64,000 nucleotides of DNA from Torymus aiolomorphi (Eukaryota; Arthropoda; Insecta; Hymenoptera; Torymidae): NCBI GenBank assembly GCA_036365515.1, contig CM070877.1, positions 54,100,475 through 54,164,474 on the forward strand, given 5' to 3'. The translations under genes were made by a program, and so were the position numbers. This document shows, piece by piece, positions 39,905-52,053 of this stretch; within the stretch, counting starts at the first letter, position 1, and the number at the start of each line of letters is the position of its first letter. The notes under the pieces were generated by a model. The model was not told where the DNA came from. It made no database searches and saw only the letters and a list, made by a program, of their open reading frames with translations.

Positions 39905-40736
39905 ATCCCTACTGGAAAAGCTCAGCTGATTATCAGCTGATAATCAGGTGAAAATCAGGTGAAAATCACGCCAAAACGTCATCTGATTATCAGCTAATTT
40001 TCACCTGTAAATCATGTTGATATTTGTATTTATTATTAATTATTATTATTTGTTTACATAAATTATTATCATCGTTCGTTTATTTTAATCTACGAACAAC
40101 TAATGTATTTAAAAAATGTAGATGCTTGCTAAGAAGTTATGAATTATTTGTCATAATTTAGGAAAGGAAAATTAATTATAAAAAATTCAAAACCAACATT
40201 AATGAATGGTAATAATAATTAATAATAAATGAAAATATCGACATGATTTTCAAGTGAAAATCAGCTGATGATCAACTGATAATCAGTTGAAAATCACCTG
40301 ACAGTCATCTGATAGTCACCTGATTATAAGGTGATTCTCTGCTTATATGCACCTGAAAATCATGTTGATATTTGCATTTACTATTATTTATTATTAAAAT
40401 TTACTATTGTTAGTCTCAAATTTTTCTTTATTTATTTTTACATTCCTAAATTATGATAATTAATTCAAAATATCTTTGCCTTATCATCAACATTTTTGGA
40501 GAGACATTAATTAATTGTAGATTCAAGTTTATTTAGATGATAATAATTTATGAATTAATAATAATATAATTAATAATAATAATAATAATAAATAATAATA
40601 ATTAATAATAAATGCAAATATCAACCCAATTTTCAGGTGAAAATCAGCTGATAATCGGATGACGTTTTGGCGTGATTTTCACCTGATTTTCACCTGATTA
40701 TCAGCTGATAATCAGCTGAACTTTTTAGGTAGGGAT
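39905..40736. mobile_element. TA-flanked MITE with CAGCTGAT-rich ends, 832 bp
   Basis: The ends ATCCCTAC and GTAGGGAT are inverted, each next to TA (39903-39904 and 40737-40738), and pairing extends for ~120 bp. Each end is packed with ATCAGCTGAT and TCAGGTGAAAATCA units and includes CGCCAAAACGTCATC with its complement. The centre is AT-rich (ATTATTATT runs). Structure and TA duplication suggest a Tc1/mariner-type non-autonomous element. Confidence 0.75.
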
Positions 40737-40738
40737 TA

Positions 40739-41106
40739 GCTAAGAAAATTATTTAAATTCGTTCAAAATTATATTTTCATTATTATATAAAATAACTAAA
40801 ATTATTAATTAATGCATCAAAAGCTCAATAAATATTTGGGATAGTATTGGAAAAATGCATTTATACCACTCTAACCTCAAAATCATAACTTCAATATTAT
40901 GATTATTCGGCTCTCGTGGTATAAAATACTGTATGACACTGGTGCGTAAGGTGATTTTTACCGCATGAGACGTTTTTCGCACGAGCGAAGCAAATGAATC
41001 ACCTTCCACACATGTATCATAATGTACTATTCTCGAATTTCATTATTCCAAGCCAAAAAATTGTCTTACTTTGTTGCCAACACAGTCATGTATACTACTA
41101 TGATTA
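40739..41106. other. Non-coding AT-rich sequence
   Basis: Nothing recognised; open frames are short and AT-driven. Confidence 0.4.
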
Positions 41107-41122
41107 CTACATATTATTTACC

Positions 41123-41634
41123 TGCTTATAATAGTTTTTGTATCCATCGGAGTTGCGCTCCTTATATCCACGATTCCCATGATGGTCTACCTCGTCACGG
41201 CGGTCGTATTGGTTGTTTTTTGTAGATCGGTCATAATTTTTATTTTCATCGGAGCTGCCCACCTTATACCCACGGTGCCCATAATGGTCTACCACATTAC
41301 GGCGGTCATATTCATCGTGCTCTTGGTGAAAATCAACGTCGTTCGGCTTTTGACGACCGGGGTGGTTTCGCTGATCCCGAGCATCGTTGTTGACCAGCGA
41401 CTTGTCGCCGGGGCCTCGCGAATTCTGATGGTGCTGGTGATCACCATCGCCATCGTTTTGAACAGTAACCTGTTCTTTGTTCTTTTCGGCAGACTGCTCA
41501 GATACGGGTGCAGAAGTAGCGTTAGTTTTATTTTTATTTTTTTGTTGATTTCGGTCTCGGCGGCTTTGCACTATTTTCCAGTCATCCTGTTTATTTTTTT
41601 CATTGCCCTGATCCTTCTGTTTATTTTTTTCATT
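41123..41634 (-). CDS. Putative internal exon, charged Asn/Lys/Asp-rich protein
   Basis: On the minus strand an acceptor-like TTGTCCTATTTAG precedes an open segment of ~170 residues that ends at a strong donor CAG|GTAAAT (41122-41123). The protein is hydrophilic: NEKNKQKDQGNEKNKQDDWK at the start, then two diverged copies of a ~27-residue unit (YDRRNVVDHYGHRGYK and YDRRDEVDHHGNRGYK). No start codon in frame supports a single-exon gene. No family recognised. It could be a host exon or part of a decayed element. Confidence 0.35.
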
Positions 41635-41655
41635 GTTCTTATCTAAATAGGACAA

Positions 41656-42157
41656 TACGATTAATGAAAATGTGTTGTTTCTATCTTTAAAAAGTGATGG
41701 ATTTGTTATGATATTATTTTATTCGTGATTTGGAAGGTGGGAGTAATGGGTTGGTAGGTTACGATAACAAAGTTACGGCGTCCGAAGCGCCGATAGAGAT
41801 GACTAGTAACGTAAAAATGAATCTTAAAATTTCCCGTCTGTAATTCCAAGAAATCAGACACGAAAACAAAAAGCACTGTTGTGGAAATGTATCCTTTTAC
41901 GGCTCTAATTCAATTCAAGTTTTTAAATAATGGCACCGGTAAGTAATTAATATTGATATGAAACAAATTTATAGTAAAAATGACTTATTTCCCATGGTGA
42001 ATAATTAGTCAAACGGTGAAATGATGTGATGCGTATACAGTATATGTATAAGATGAACCGGCTGGAGCGCGTTCAGCTTCAGTCGTTCAGCGTTAAAGTG
42101 AACGTGAAGGTTACGTGACTTGCTCAGACTGCGACAGTGGTGCAACAGTCGCGCCTG
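41656..42157. other. Non-coding flank of the 8.3 kb foldback
   Basis: No supported feature. Confidence 0.4.
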
Positions 42158-42940
42158 TTAAACGCACACTTAAGCGCGTTCGCTCGCGTTTGGCTGCGGT
42201 CGGCCGCGGTAAAGCGCACGCGCTAGCTTCTCTCATTGGTCGTCGTAGGCGTGTGCGCCCGCTGAGCCCGCTCCCAAGGGCCTGTCTCCAATCCCCGCGC
42301 CAGCGCGCCGAGCGCGCGCGCCAAGAGCGTGCGCATTGCTGTTGCCAACACAATAAGTAACATCTCAAAAGCAGAGATGTTCTGTGACCGTCAATGACCT
42401 AAAAAACTTAGCCATATTATTTAAATTAGCTATAAGAGCACAATCTAAATTTGAATACGTAATATTTCACTTATTACATGTTCATATTCACTTATTGGTC
42501 TAGTTAAAACACGTTTACGGCGAATAAGTGAATATTGAATTATTTAAAAAAGGAATTTAATCTTTTAATATACTCACACTGTTTCACGTAGAAAATTAAT
42601 TTAATTAATTAACATTTTATTTCTCCTATCTACTTTGTTTCTAAAATTTGTTAAAAACGACGGAAAAGAAGTGTTTACTTTGCTAGTAATCTGTAGATGA
42701 TTCCCTTTATCTGCATTTGGTGTACATATGGTTCTTCATCGTTTGTCAAATCAAATAACAATTCTTGTATATCTTCTTGTTTTTGTGGTGTTTTTAATCA
42801 ATGATATTATTTATTTTACTTTATTTTATTTACATTTACAAATTAAATGACTAAAAACAACCTACTTTTCGATTACATAGCATAGTAATGTTAAAAAGTA
42901 AAAAGTTAAAAATAGTAATGTTAAAGTAAAAAGTTAAAAA

Positions 42941-43487
42941 TAACCAGATTTTCAATCATTTAGAAATATTAAACATTACAGAAAAACACAAAATATTAAA
43001 ATATTGAACAAAATGTATAAAGTACCCGTTGAAGTAACTTTCAAAATTCTCAATGATATAATGTATTTTTTAATATCATGAGTATCTCTACAGGACACTG
43101 ATCACAATTATTATATATCTTGATTTGATTATTAATACCAAACCTTCTTAAGATGGTTTTAGAAATATGTGCAATTCCAGTGATCAAAAATACATTATGA
43201 TATTGAGATTCAAATAACCAGATTTTCATTCATTTAGAAATATTAAACATTATAGAAAAACACAAAATATTAAAATATTGAACAAAATGTATAAAGTACC
43301 CGTTGAAGTAACTTTCAAAATTCTCAATGATATAATGTATTTTTTAATATCATGAGTATCTCTCGAGAACACTGATCATAATTATTATATATCTTGATTT
43401 GATTATTAATACCAAACCTTCTTAAGATGGTTTTAGAAATATGTGCAATTCCAGTGATCAAAAATACATTATGATATTGAGATTTTT
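42941..43487. repeat. Tandem duplication, 2 x 274 bp, left arm only
   Basis: The block beginning TAACCAGATTTTC at 42941 repeats at 43215 with a few substitutions. The right arm has one copy, which explains most of the arm-length difference. Confidence 0.8.
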
Positions 43488-43489
43488 CA

Positions 43490-44280
43490 AAATACTCATT
43501 CAACGAATACTTAATATCAAATCTTGAATGATGTTTCTTAAGGGGGTCTTACACCTAGTGGCTTTTGAGGCCAAAATCAGCTGAAGAGAAAGAAAAATGT
43601 AGTTTAAGCTCTATACCATATTATATACCATGAATATACACTATTTCTAATAAAATGGCCCAAGATATAATATCTGTAGCCCTTTTTACTCAGAGATATA
43701 GCATTTTCAATTTTTTGGCATTAGCATAACTTTTTGAAAAAAGTATTCGAAGGATTTTCATGAGACGGAGGCTAAATTTCTTAAAATTTATTTAGTTATG
43801 GCCCAAAGAGTTGGAAATATGAAATATATTTTATTAAATAATTTGAAAATGCTAGAAACCACTTTTAATTGCTTAATTTTAACAGTTTTTATTATTTTTT
43901 GTGGTTTTTAAGATTTTCAAATTATTTAATAGAATAAATTTCATATTTCCAACTCTTCGGGCCATAACTAAATAAATTTTAAGAAATTTAGCCTCCGTCT
44001 CATGAAAATCCTTCGAATACTTTTTTCAAAAAGTTACGCTAATGCCAAAAAATTGAAAATGCTATATCTCTGAGTAAAAAGGGCTACAGATATTATATCA
44101 TGGGCCATTTTATTAGAAATAGTGTATATTCATGGTATATAATATGGTATAGAGCTTAAACTACATTTTTCTTTTTCTTCAGCTGATTTTGGCCTCAAAA
44201 GCCACTAGGTGTAAGACTCCCTTAAGAAACATCATTCAAGATTTGATATTAAGTATTCGTTGAATGAGTATTTTGAAGAA
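43490..44280. repeat. Palindrome P1 inside the left arm
   Basis: A near-perfect inverted repeat ~790 bp long centred near 43,885. It includes TTAAGGGGGTCTTACACC and GGTGTAAGACTCCCTTAA, with AACGAATACTTAATATC blocks outside them. The inner section is bounded by TTAA at 43542 and 44222, as in piggyBac-type MITEs, but pairing continues beyond TTAA. Confidence 0.8.
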
Positions 44281-44287
44281 ATCTTTA

Positions 44288-45105
44288 ATAGTCTTTTTAA
44301 TTTGTTGAAGAGAAACTTGGCTAGAATTTTAGATAAATGATATGTGGGAGTATTAATCGCAGAAATTATAGGTCTAACTGGAAAATTGATCTTATGTATT
44401 TTCACAAGACCATAAGCTCTAGCTATTGTACATTTATTTGAGACCGGTTGTAATTTTTGAAAGTTAGTTTTATGTCTTAGATTCTTAATAAGAGCGTCAG
44501 TGTTCTTTTCCAATGAAGGCAGAGGGTTTTTCTTAATAATACTATAATATTTTGTGTCCGAGAACAAATTAATCATTTTTTCCACATATTTTTGTTTTTC
44601 TATCACAACAGTACTATTACCTTTATCAGCTCGTGTTACTAAAAGGTTAGTATCATGGCTTAGAAATTCTTTGGTTCTTTTTAAATCAATCTTGAGCTTT
44701 TTGTCAAAAAAATCTAAACTGAAATTATTATTCTGTTGTTTACTTAAAATATTTAAGATCTTATTTCTTATATTTTTAGAGAATTCAGACTCTACTGTTT
44801 TTTCTTTAAAAAAGTATTCTAAGTTTTTTATAATTTCTAAAACATTCTTTTTACTTAAGTTGTCAGTAAAATTAAATTTTTCGCCAAGACGTAGTGTATT
44901 AATAACAAACGGAGGTAGTTGAACATTGGAAAGGTTCACTAGCCATTTGTCATTAGATACAGTGTGAGAACGTTCATTGACCTGTGTACTGTTTTGGTTG
45001 AGGTCAATAGCACTAACGTTCAATGAAGCGTCATCTCTATATGTGTTTTTAATCAAATGTGAATTGTATCTTTGTAAATATAAATTTTCTAATTTAGTAT
45101 CAAGT
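44288..45105 (-). pseudogene. Inverted Penelope-like element fragment
   Basis: Minus-strand copy of the region equivalent to 46029-46845 of the adjacent Penelope-like element, truncated at both ends (cut after the FNKLKR codons on one side and before LDTKLEN on the other). It keeps an unbroken frame across the T-run where the plus-strand copy is frameshifted (SLDFFDKKLKIDLKRTKEF). No RT catalytic motifs are included. Confidence 0.85.
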
Positions 45106-45480
45106 CATACATGCGCAAAAACAATATATTAATAATCAACAAGACACAAAAACACTCAGGTTCGAATATAAATCTTTTATCAATAAAAATCATTTTCTAC
45201 AACAGCAATATCCTACAAACACAATCACAGAAGATAGAAGGTATTAGGAGAGTATGTTAGACAAAGAGATGGCCACGCCCAGAATATAAAATCACAGTCA
45301 TCTTGGGCCCTCCCCGTCTCTTTGACACCTCCTTGACATATATTTGTCTAATACTCTCTCTCTGTACAACTAATAAGCACCGTCTTATACAATGTATGAT
45401 TGGCTTCTTGTATTAATGTAACAAATACATATGTAATTCTCCACTGTATATAAAGGCCAAAATGTTGCGAATTTACTTTC
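45106..45480. other. Non-coding interval with a small inverted repeat
   Basis: Contains AGAGTATGTTAGACAAAGAGA near 45250 and an inverted relative (TCTCTTTG ... TTTGTCTAATACTCTC) near 45320-45360. Probably untranslated sequence of the Penelope-like element. Confidence 0.4.
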
Positions 45481-45620
45481 AATTGACTGGTGGTATCGCT
45501 GTGACCACCTAAAAATTTGTTAGACTATTGTTTCTTGTAAGTAATTATGTGTAATTTGTATGTAAATTTTTCTATCATTTTTGTATCAAAAGTTTATAAT
45601 ATATGATTTTTGTATTAGAG

Positions 45621-45660
45621 TCTTGAGAAGGGACTCAATAAAAAAAGAGTCCGAAACGTC
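45621..45660 (+). ncRNA. Degenerate hammerhead-like motif, upstream end of Penelope-like element 1
   Basis: CTTGAGAAG, stem GGACTC / GAGTCC, then GAAACGTC. Stem II and the GAAA box are good, but the CUGANGA core is imperfect. Probably a decayed or variant ribozyme of the type found in Penelope-like terminal repeats. Confidence 0.45.
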
Positions 45661-45798
45661 GACATTAAGCTAAACACTCGGCTTGTCATTTACCATCCTG
45701 ACTCCTTGGACAGCACGACCGTTAGTATCGATAGAACAAAGAACCGACACATATTAGTAATAGCTCGAAGAATTTTTATCTTTCGATATTATCTTTCG

Positions 45799-46431
45799 AT
45801 GCATTCCAATAAAGAGCATCGTAGTTTGCAAAAAATTATTAAGAAAATGGAGAAAAGAATTTTAAATATAGAGATTTCAGATATTAATTTCCACAAGAAA
45901 TTTCTTACAGACAAAATCTTTAATTTTAAGAACATATTAATTAAACACACAAATTCAAATCTGATTGACTCTTTTATGCATTTTTATAATACCAAATTAA
46001 TGTTTATAATGAAAAAAGTTGAAGAGAAACTTGATACTAAATTAGAAAATTTATATTTACAAAGATACAATTCACATTTGATTAAAAACACATATAGAGA
46101 TGACGCTTCATTGAACGTTAGTGCTATTGACCTCAACCAAAACAGTACACAGGTCAATGAACGTTCTCACACTGTATCTAATGACAAATGGCTAGTGAAC
46201 CTTTCCAATGTTCAACTACCTCCGTTTGTTATTAATACACTACGTCTTGGCGAAAAATTTAATTTTACTGACAACTTAAGTAAAAAGAATGTTTTAGAAA
46301 TTATAAAAAACTTAGAATACTTTTTTAAAGAAAAAACAGTAGCGTCTGAATTCTCTAAAAATATAAGAAATAAGATCTTAAATATTTTAAGTAAACAACA
46401 GAATAATAATTTCAGTTTAGATTTTTTTTGA
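45799..46431 (+). pseudogene. Penelope-like element 1, N-terminal coding segment
   Basis: First ATG at 45799 (MHSNKEHRSLQ). Lys/Asn-rich N-terminal region of a Penelope RT protein, including SNDKWLVNLSNVQLPPFVIN and LRLGEKFNFTDNLSKKNVLE. The frame stops at 46431 because the T-run after AGTTTAGA has eight T here versus seven in the inverted fragment at 44288-45105. The downstream frame continues the protein. Confidence 0.8.
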
Positions 46432-46432
46432 C

Positions 46433-48148
46433 AAAAAGCTCAAGATTGATTTAAAAAGAACCAAAGAATTTCTAAGCCATGATACTAACCTTTTAGTAAC
46501 ACGAGCTGATAAAGGTAATAGTACTGTTGTGATAGAAAAACAAAAATATGTGGAAAAAATGATTAATTTGTTCTCGGACACAAAATATTATAGTATTATT
46601 AAGAAAAACCCTCTGCCTTCATTGGAAAAGAACACTGACGCTCTTATTAAGAATCTAAGACATAAAACTAACTTTCAAAAATTACAACCGGTCTCAAATA
46701 AATGTACCATAGCTAGAGCTTATGGTCTTGTGAAAATACATAAGATCAATTTTCCAGTTAGACCTATAATTTCTGCGATTAATACTCCCACATATCATTT
46801 ATCTAAAATTCTAGCCAAGTTTCTCTTCAACAAATTAAAAAGACCGATTTCACATGTTACTAATAGCCTAGATCTTAAACAAAAAATTGAATTCGTATCT
46901 ATACCTGCTGGATATACGATTATTAGTTTGGATGTTATTAGCTTGTATACAAATGTTGCGGATTATTTAATTCTTAACTCATTGGAAAAACGATGGAATC
47001 AACTTTATAACTTTTGCGAACTAAATTGTAGCGAATTCATCAATGTTATTAGTTTTATCTTACATAATAATTACTTTGTATTCAATAACATGTTTTATAA
47101 ACAAATATTTGGAGCGGCCATGGGCAACCCCTTAAGTCCCATCTTAGCTGATATTGTCATGGAGGATTTAGAAAATCAGGCCTTATCAAAAATTTGCTTT
47201 CCTGTTCCGTTTTATTATAGATACGTCAATGACATCATCATATGTGTCCCTGATCGGATGATAGATTATACCGTAAACTTATTCAATAGTTTTGATAAGA
47301 ATTTGCAATTCACAGTTGAAATATCTAATAATAATAAAATTAGTTTTCTTGATATTCTTATCATTCAAAATAAACAAAAAATTTCCACGGACTGGTTCAG
47401 GAAACCAACTTTTTCTGGTAGATTTTTAAATTTCAACTCTCACCATCCTGTTAGTAATAAAATTGGTATTATTTGTAATTTAGTGGATAAATGTATTAAT
47501 TTAGCAGACACACATTTCCATGACAATAATCTTAATCTAATTAGAGATTTATTATTGGAGAATGATTATCCTATTAATTTTATTAATAAACACATAAATA
47601 AACGTTTACTACATATTAAAAATAATAATAAAAATACATGTAATTCTAAAAATATAAATTTCAACAGCATTTTAGTTTTTCCATATATTAAATATATTAA
47701 CCCAGAATTAAAAAACATCTGTAATAGTAATAACCTGACCATGATCAATTCAATCTCCAATAAATTCAATTACATAATTAGATTAGGAAAAGACAAATAT
47801 CACAAAAATGAAAAATCTCATGTTGTATATAAGATCAATTGTTGCGATTGTGATGCGTCTTACATAGGACAAACATCTCGAAAATTAATTGTAAGAAGTA
47901 AAGAACATGCTAGCGACTGCAAATTTAAGAGGGATAAATCAGTTTTACACGAACATATTACGAATACAAATCATCAAATTGATTTTAAAAATATCAAAAT
48001 TTTAGATCAAGAACAAAATTTAAATAAAAGATTGTTATCAGAAATGCTCCATATACACTCACAACACAATAGTTTAAATAGACAGTTTGACACTAATTTT
48101 TTAAAGGCTGATTATAAAAGTTTTATCAATAACAATAAGTTGTTATAA
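46433..48148 (+). pseudogene. Penelope-like element 1, reverse transcriptase and GIY-YIG segment
   Basis: After the T-run frameshift: RT motifs ARAYGLVKIHKINFPVRPI, motif A IISLDVISLYTNV, motif B GAAMGNPLSPILADIVMEDL, and motif C YYRYVNDIIICVP. Motif C has Asn at the first of the two catalytic Asp positions (YVND for YVDD), which should kill polymerase activity. The C-terminal GIY-YIG endonuclease is recognisable at VVYKINC, ASYIGQTSRK and RSKEHASDC. Stop at 48148. Penelope-like enzymes nick DNA with the GIY-YIG domain and prime reverse transcription at the target. Confidence 0.88.
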
Positions 48149-48445
48149 GTTATATTCATTTTTGGACTATCAGAATAATAATACTTTTTATACATACACG
48201 GTCTAGTCATCGTTACTTAATAGCTTGTCAGTACACACTTTTCTTACACACACACAGGTACATACTTTACTATAAATACGACGAATCTGCTTACGTTGCT
48301 TCACATTGACTAGTAGTCACTTATAGTGTCTACTTGCAGTATACTTTAATACGATAGAGTTTTGGTAAGATTCGAAAAATACGAAGTCATAGATTAAGTA
48401 TTCTTTGTTCCTGAATAAATTTGTGTTTTATTTGTATTTTTTAGA

Positions 48446-48484
48446 CCTTGATAAGGGGTGGAATAAAACCGTTCGAAACGTTGG
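48446..48484 (+). ncRNA. Hammerhead-like motif, downstream end of Penelope-like element 1
   Basis: CCTTGATAAGGGGTGG ... CCGTTCGAAACGTTGG. The CGAAACGTT box and the CTTGATAAGGG start fit the terminal ribozyme-like motif, but stem II is weak. Counterpart of 45621-45660. Confidence 0.35.
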
Positions 48485-48551
48485 ACATATAAGTTTTGTC
48501 TTTATTCTTTAACCTGGGCAGTAGAACCGTTAGCGGCCTATTCCTTAGTAA

Positions 48552-49498
48552 ATACCAAACCTTCTTAAGATGGTTTTAGAAATATGTGCAATTCCAGTGA
48601 TCAAAAATACATTATGATATTGAGATTCTTCAAAATACTCATTCAACGAATACTTAATATCAAATCTTGAATGATGTTTCTTAAGGGAGTCTTACACCTA
48701 GTGGCTTTTGAGGCCAAAATCAGCTGAAGAAAAAGAAAAATGTAGTTTAAGCTCTATACCATATTATATACCATGAATATACACTATTTCTAATAAAATG
48801 GCCCATGATATAATATCTGTAGCCCTTTTTACTCAGAGATATAGCATTTTCAATTTTTTGGCATTAGCGTAACTTTTTGAAAAAAGTATTCGAAGGATTT
48901 TCATGAGACGGAGGCTAAATTTCTTAAAATTTATTTAGTTATGGCCCGAAGAGTTGGAAATATGAAATTTATTCTATTAAATAATTTGAAAATCTTAAAA
49001 ACCACAAAAAATAATAAAAACTGTTAAAATTAAGCAATTAAAAGTGGTTTCTAGCATTTTCAAATTATTTAATAAAATATATTTCATATTTCCAACTCTT
49101 CGGGCCATAACTAAATAAATTTTAAGAAATTTAGCCTCCGTCTCATGAAAATCCTTCGAATACTTTTTTCAAAAAGTTACGCTAATGCCAAAAAATTGAA
49201 AATGCTATATCTCTGAGTAAAAAGGGCTACAGATATTATATCTTGGGCCATTTTATTAGAAATAGTGTATATTCATGGTATATAATATGGTATAGAGCTT
49301 AAACTACATTTTTCTTTCTCTTCAGCTGATTTTGGCCTCAAAAGCCACTAGGTGTAAGACCCCCTTAAGAAACATCATTCAAGATTTGATATTAAGTATT
49401 CGTTGAATGAGTATTTTGAAAAATCTCAATATCATAATGTATTTTTGATCACTGGAATTGCACATATTTCTAAAACCATCTTAAGAAGGTTTGGTATT
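48552..49498. repeat. Palindrome P2 inside the right arm
   Basis: Near-perfect palindrome of ~947 bp centred near 49,025, from ATACCAAACCTTCTTAAGATGG to its complement. Its inner TTAA-bounded section (about 48683-49366) matches P1 in inverse orientation. Confidence 0.85.
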
Positions 49499-50443
49499 AA
49501 TAATCAAATCAAGATATATAATAATTGTGATCAGTGTCCTGTAGAGATACGAATGATATTAAAAAATACATTATATCATTGAGAATTTTGAAGTTACTTC
49601 AACGGGTACTTTATACATTTTGGTCAATATTTTAATATTTTGTGTTTTTCTATAATGTTTAATATTTCTAAATGAATGAAAATCTGGTTATTTTTAACTT
49701 TTTACTTTAACATTACTATTTTTAACTTTTTACTTTTTAGCATTACTATGCTATGTAATCGAAAAGTAAGTTGTTTTTAGTCATTTAATTTGTAAATGTA
49801 AATAAAATAAAGTAAATAAATAATATCATTGATTAAAAACACCACAAAACCAAGAAGATATACAAGAGTTATTATTTGATTTGACAAACGATGAAGAACC
49901 ATATGTACACCAAATGCAGATAAAGGGAATCATCTACAGATTACCGGCAAAGTAAACACTTCTTTTCCGTCGTTTTTAACAAATATTAGAAACAAAGTCG
50001 ATAGGAGAAATAAAATGTTAATTAATTAAATTAATTTTCTACGTGAAACAGTGTGAGTATATTAAAAGATTAAATTCCTTTTTTAAATAATTCAATATTC
50101 ACTTATTCGCCGTAAACGTGTTTTAACTAGACGAATAAGTGAATATGAACATGTAATAAGTGAAATATTACGTATTCAAATTTAGATTCTGCTTTTATCG
50201 CTAATTTAAATAATATGGCTAAGTTTTTTACGTCATTGACGGTCACAGAACATCTCTGCTTTTGAGATGTTACTTATTGTGTTGGCAACAGCGATGCGCA
50301 TGCTCTTGGCGCGCGCGCTCGGCGCGCTGGCGCGGGGATTGGAGACAGGCCCCAACCAATGACAAGAGAGCGCGTGCGCTCTTACCGCGCTGACGATCGC
50401 GGCTGACCGCAGCCAAACGCTAGCGAACGCGCTTATGTGTTTA

Positions 50444-50932
50444 GGGCCAAACAGATGAGATATGCTCGTCAATCTCGCACATTGTTGCCAATATTGAATA
50501 AGACTGAATAAGACAAAGAAATACTTAGAGACGACGCTGAGTGGCGCTTCTCTTATGTATACATTGTCTCTGATGCAAGTTATAACCGGTAATAATTGGC
50601 TACGAAGAATATTATTATTTTAGTACTTACGATATTCTTTGACTACGTAATTATTCGTAGAACATTATTTTATCCAGGCGTACTTCAGAGTTGACCGTTT
50701 AGTTGAAAGGCTTACATTTTAAACGTTAATAAATCTTCAGCAAACAGTACATAGGTAGTTAGGATAGTTTTAAGTGAAAAAGTTTTATGCGAAAATCATA
50801 ATAAAACTATCAAAGTATTTAGTAAACATAATAAATACGGATATGTAAGTATAATTTTCTTTTATTTAATATTTTGAAAGAGCTTGCAAATACTTTTTTT
50901 TGTGTTTATATCATTTTATTCTCTGCTTTCAG
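50444..50932. other. Non-coding sequence right of the foldback
   Basis: Nothing recognised. Confidence 0.4.
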
Positions 50933-51080
50933 AAATTAAAAATACATAAATTCTTCTTTAAAAGGGGGCCAAGGATTGATGATATTTCAGTTGAAATTAA
51001 CGACTGCTCTTTGCAAGATGCTGTGAATATTATCAAAAAACATCCAGCAAAATACCAGCCTCATTCATTAATTATTAATG
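50933..51080 (+). CDS. Candidate internal exon of an unknown gene
   Basis: A pyrimidine-rich acceptor TTCTCTGCTTTCAG precedes a 148-bp open segment, followed by the donor AATG|GTAAAT. It reads FFFKRGPRIDDISVEINDCS, then LQDAVNIIKKHPAKYQPHSL. The composition and both splice sites are exon-like, but no partner exon was found within a plausible distance. Family not recognised. Confidence 0.35.
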
Positions 51081-52053
51081 GTAAATATTAAATTAATTTA
51101 AAATAGTTAAAAGTACCAAAGTAACCATATATACATAAAAAACAACAGTTTAGCACTTTCCTGGCTCCAATATTTTGATTTATAAGTATTTATATTTTAT
51201 TTATATTTTGATTTTATATGTCTGTAATAACCGCCTGGATTGAAGTATCCATTTTTTTATATCACCTCAGGGCACATAGCGCTGCACTTGAATGCCTCAA
51301 CCAAATGAGCTCATATTTGGTGAAGATCTTCTTAACATATATTTACACTGAAGAAATGGAGCAGATTTGTAAAAAATAGGGTTTTCCATTAATGTATATC
51401 TTTCAATAATTTTTTAATGATTTTTCAAATTTTTTCACATATATATATCATATATGTAAAAATTAATTAACAAAATCTGCTTCAATTATTCAGTATAAAT
51501 ATGTATAAAGATCTCCCATAAACTCTCATTCATTTAGTCAAAGCGTTCCAGATCAGTGCTTTGTGCCGTGCCTGAAAATTATTAAAAAATTAATTCTAAG
51601 ATAATTGATATTAAAGTTTGCAAAACAGTTTTTGTGTACTTATCTACCCTAATGTATCTATTAGTAGTCCCTAACAGCATCTACATATTATAACCAGCAA
51701 TTGAGAAGTATTTGACATATTATACACATCATTCAAGTTCAATAATAGTGTTGTGTTGCGTCAAACCATAACAATGTTTTTAGAGAAGTGATAACTGAAA
51801 AATGAAAGAAATAATACCTATAATAAATTTAGTATTTCGTCATTAAATAGTGTATAAATATACATGAAATACTGAAACAATAAACCTCAGTGAAATAACC
51901 TCAAAGTATGTTTTGATCTTAAGTCAAATAATGATTTTATGAAAATGTAAAACAAATTAAAGTGATTTAATTTGTGATTTAGTGATAATGTTTGATCTAA
52001 ATGAATTTTTTCCAAAAACTTACTGAAGCTAATGTTTACCACTTGGATATGAG
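51081..52053. other. Non-coding AT-rich sequence
   Basis: No supported gene. Could be an intron if the preceding exon is real. Confidence 0.4.

Larger units (their letters stand above)
45480..48545 (+). mobile_element. Penelope-like element 1 (RT plus GIY-YIG)
   Basis: A central coding region is flanked by two distant relatives of the same terminal sequence. Both contain an ATTGACTRGTRGT-like block, a CTTGA-AAGGG/GAAACGT hammerhead-like motif and a terminal CCGTTAG. That is a pLTR-type layout typical of Penelope-like elements. Coding sequence: N-terminal part, RT, GIY-YIG. It lies inside the 8.3 kb foldback. Confidence 0.8.
42158..50443. mobile_element. Large foldback element, ~8.3 kb, with ~1.8-2.1 kb inverted arms
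   Basis: The outer GC-rich ends match in inverse orientation: AACGCGCTTAAGTGTGC-type sequence at the left and AACGCGCTTATGTGTTT at the right, preceded by GACCGCAGCCAAACGC. Matching continues through CGCGCCAGCGCGCC, AACATCTCTGCTTTTGAGAT and AT-rich sequence to about 44,280 on the left and down to about 48,552 on the right. Each arm contains a large palindrome. The interior carries Penelope-like sequences. No transposase is visible. The exact ends and any target duplication are uncertain. Confidence 0.7.

Noticed and set aside
41179..41646. 155-aa hydrophobic plus-strand frame
   Set aside because: Shadow of the charged minus-strand exon candidate; its hydrophobicity is the complement of the Asn/Lys/Asp codons.
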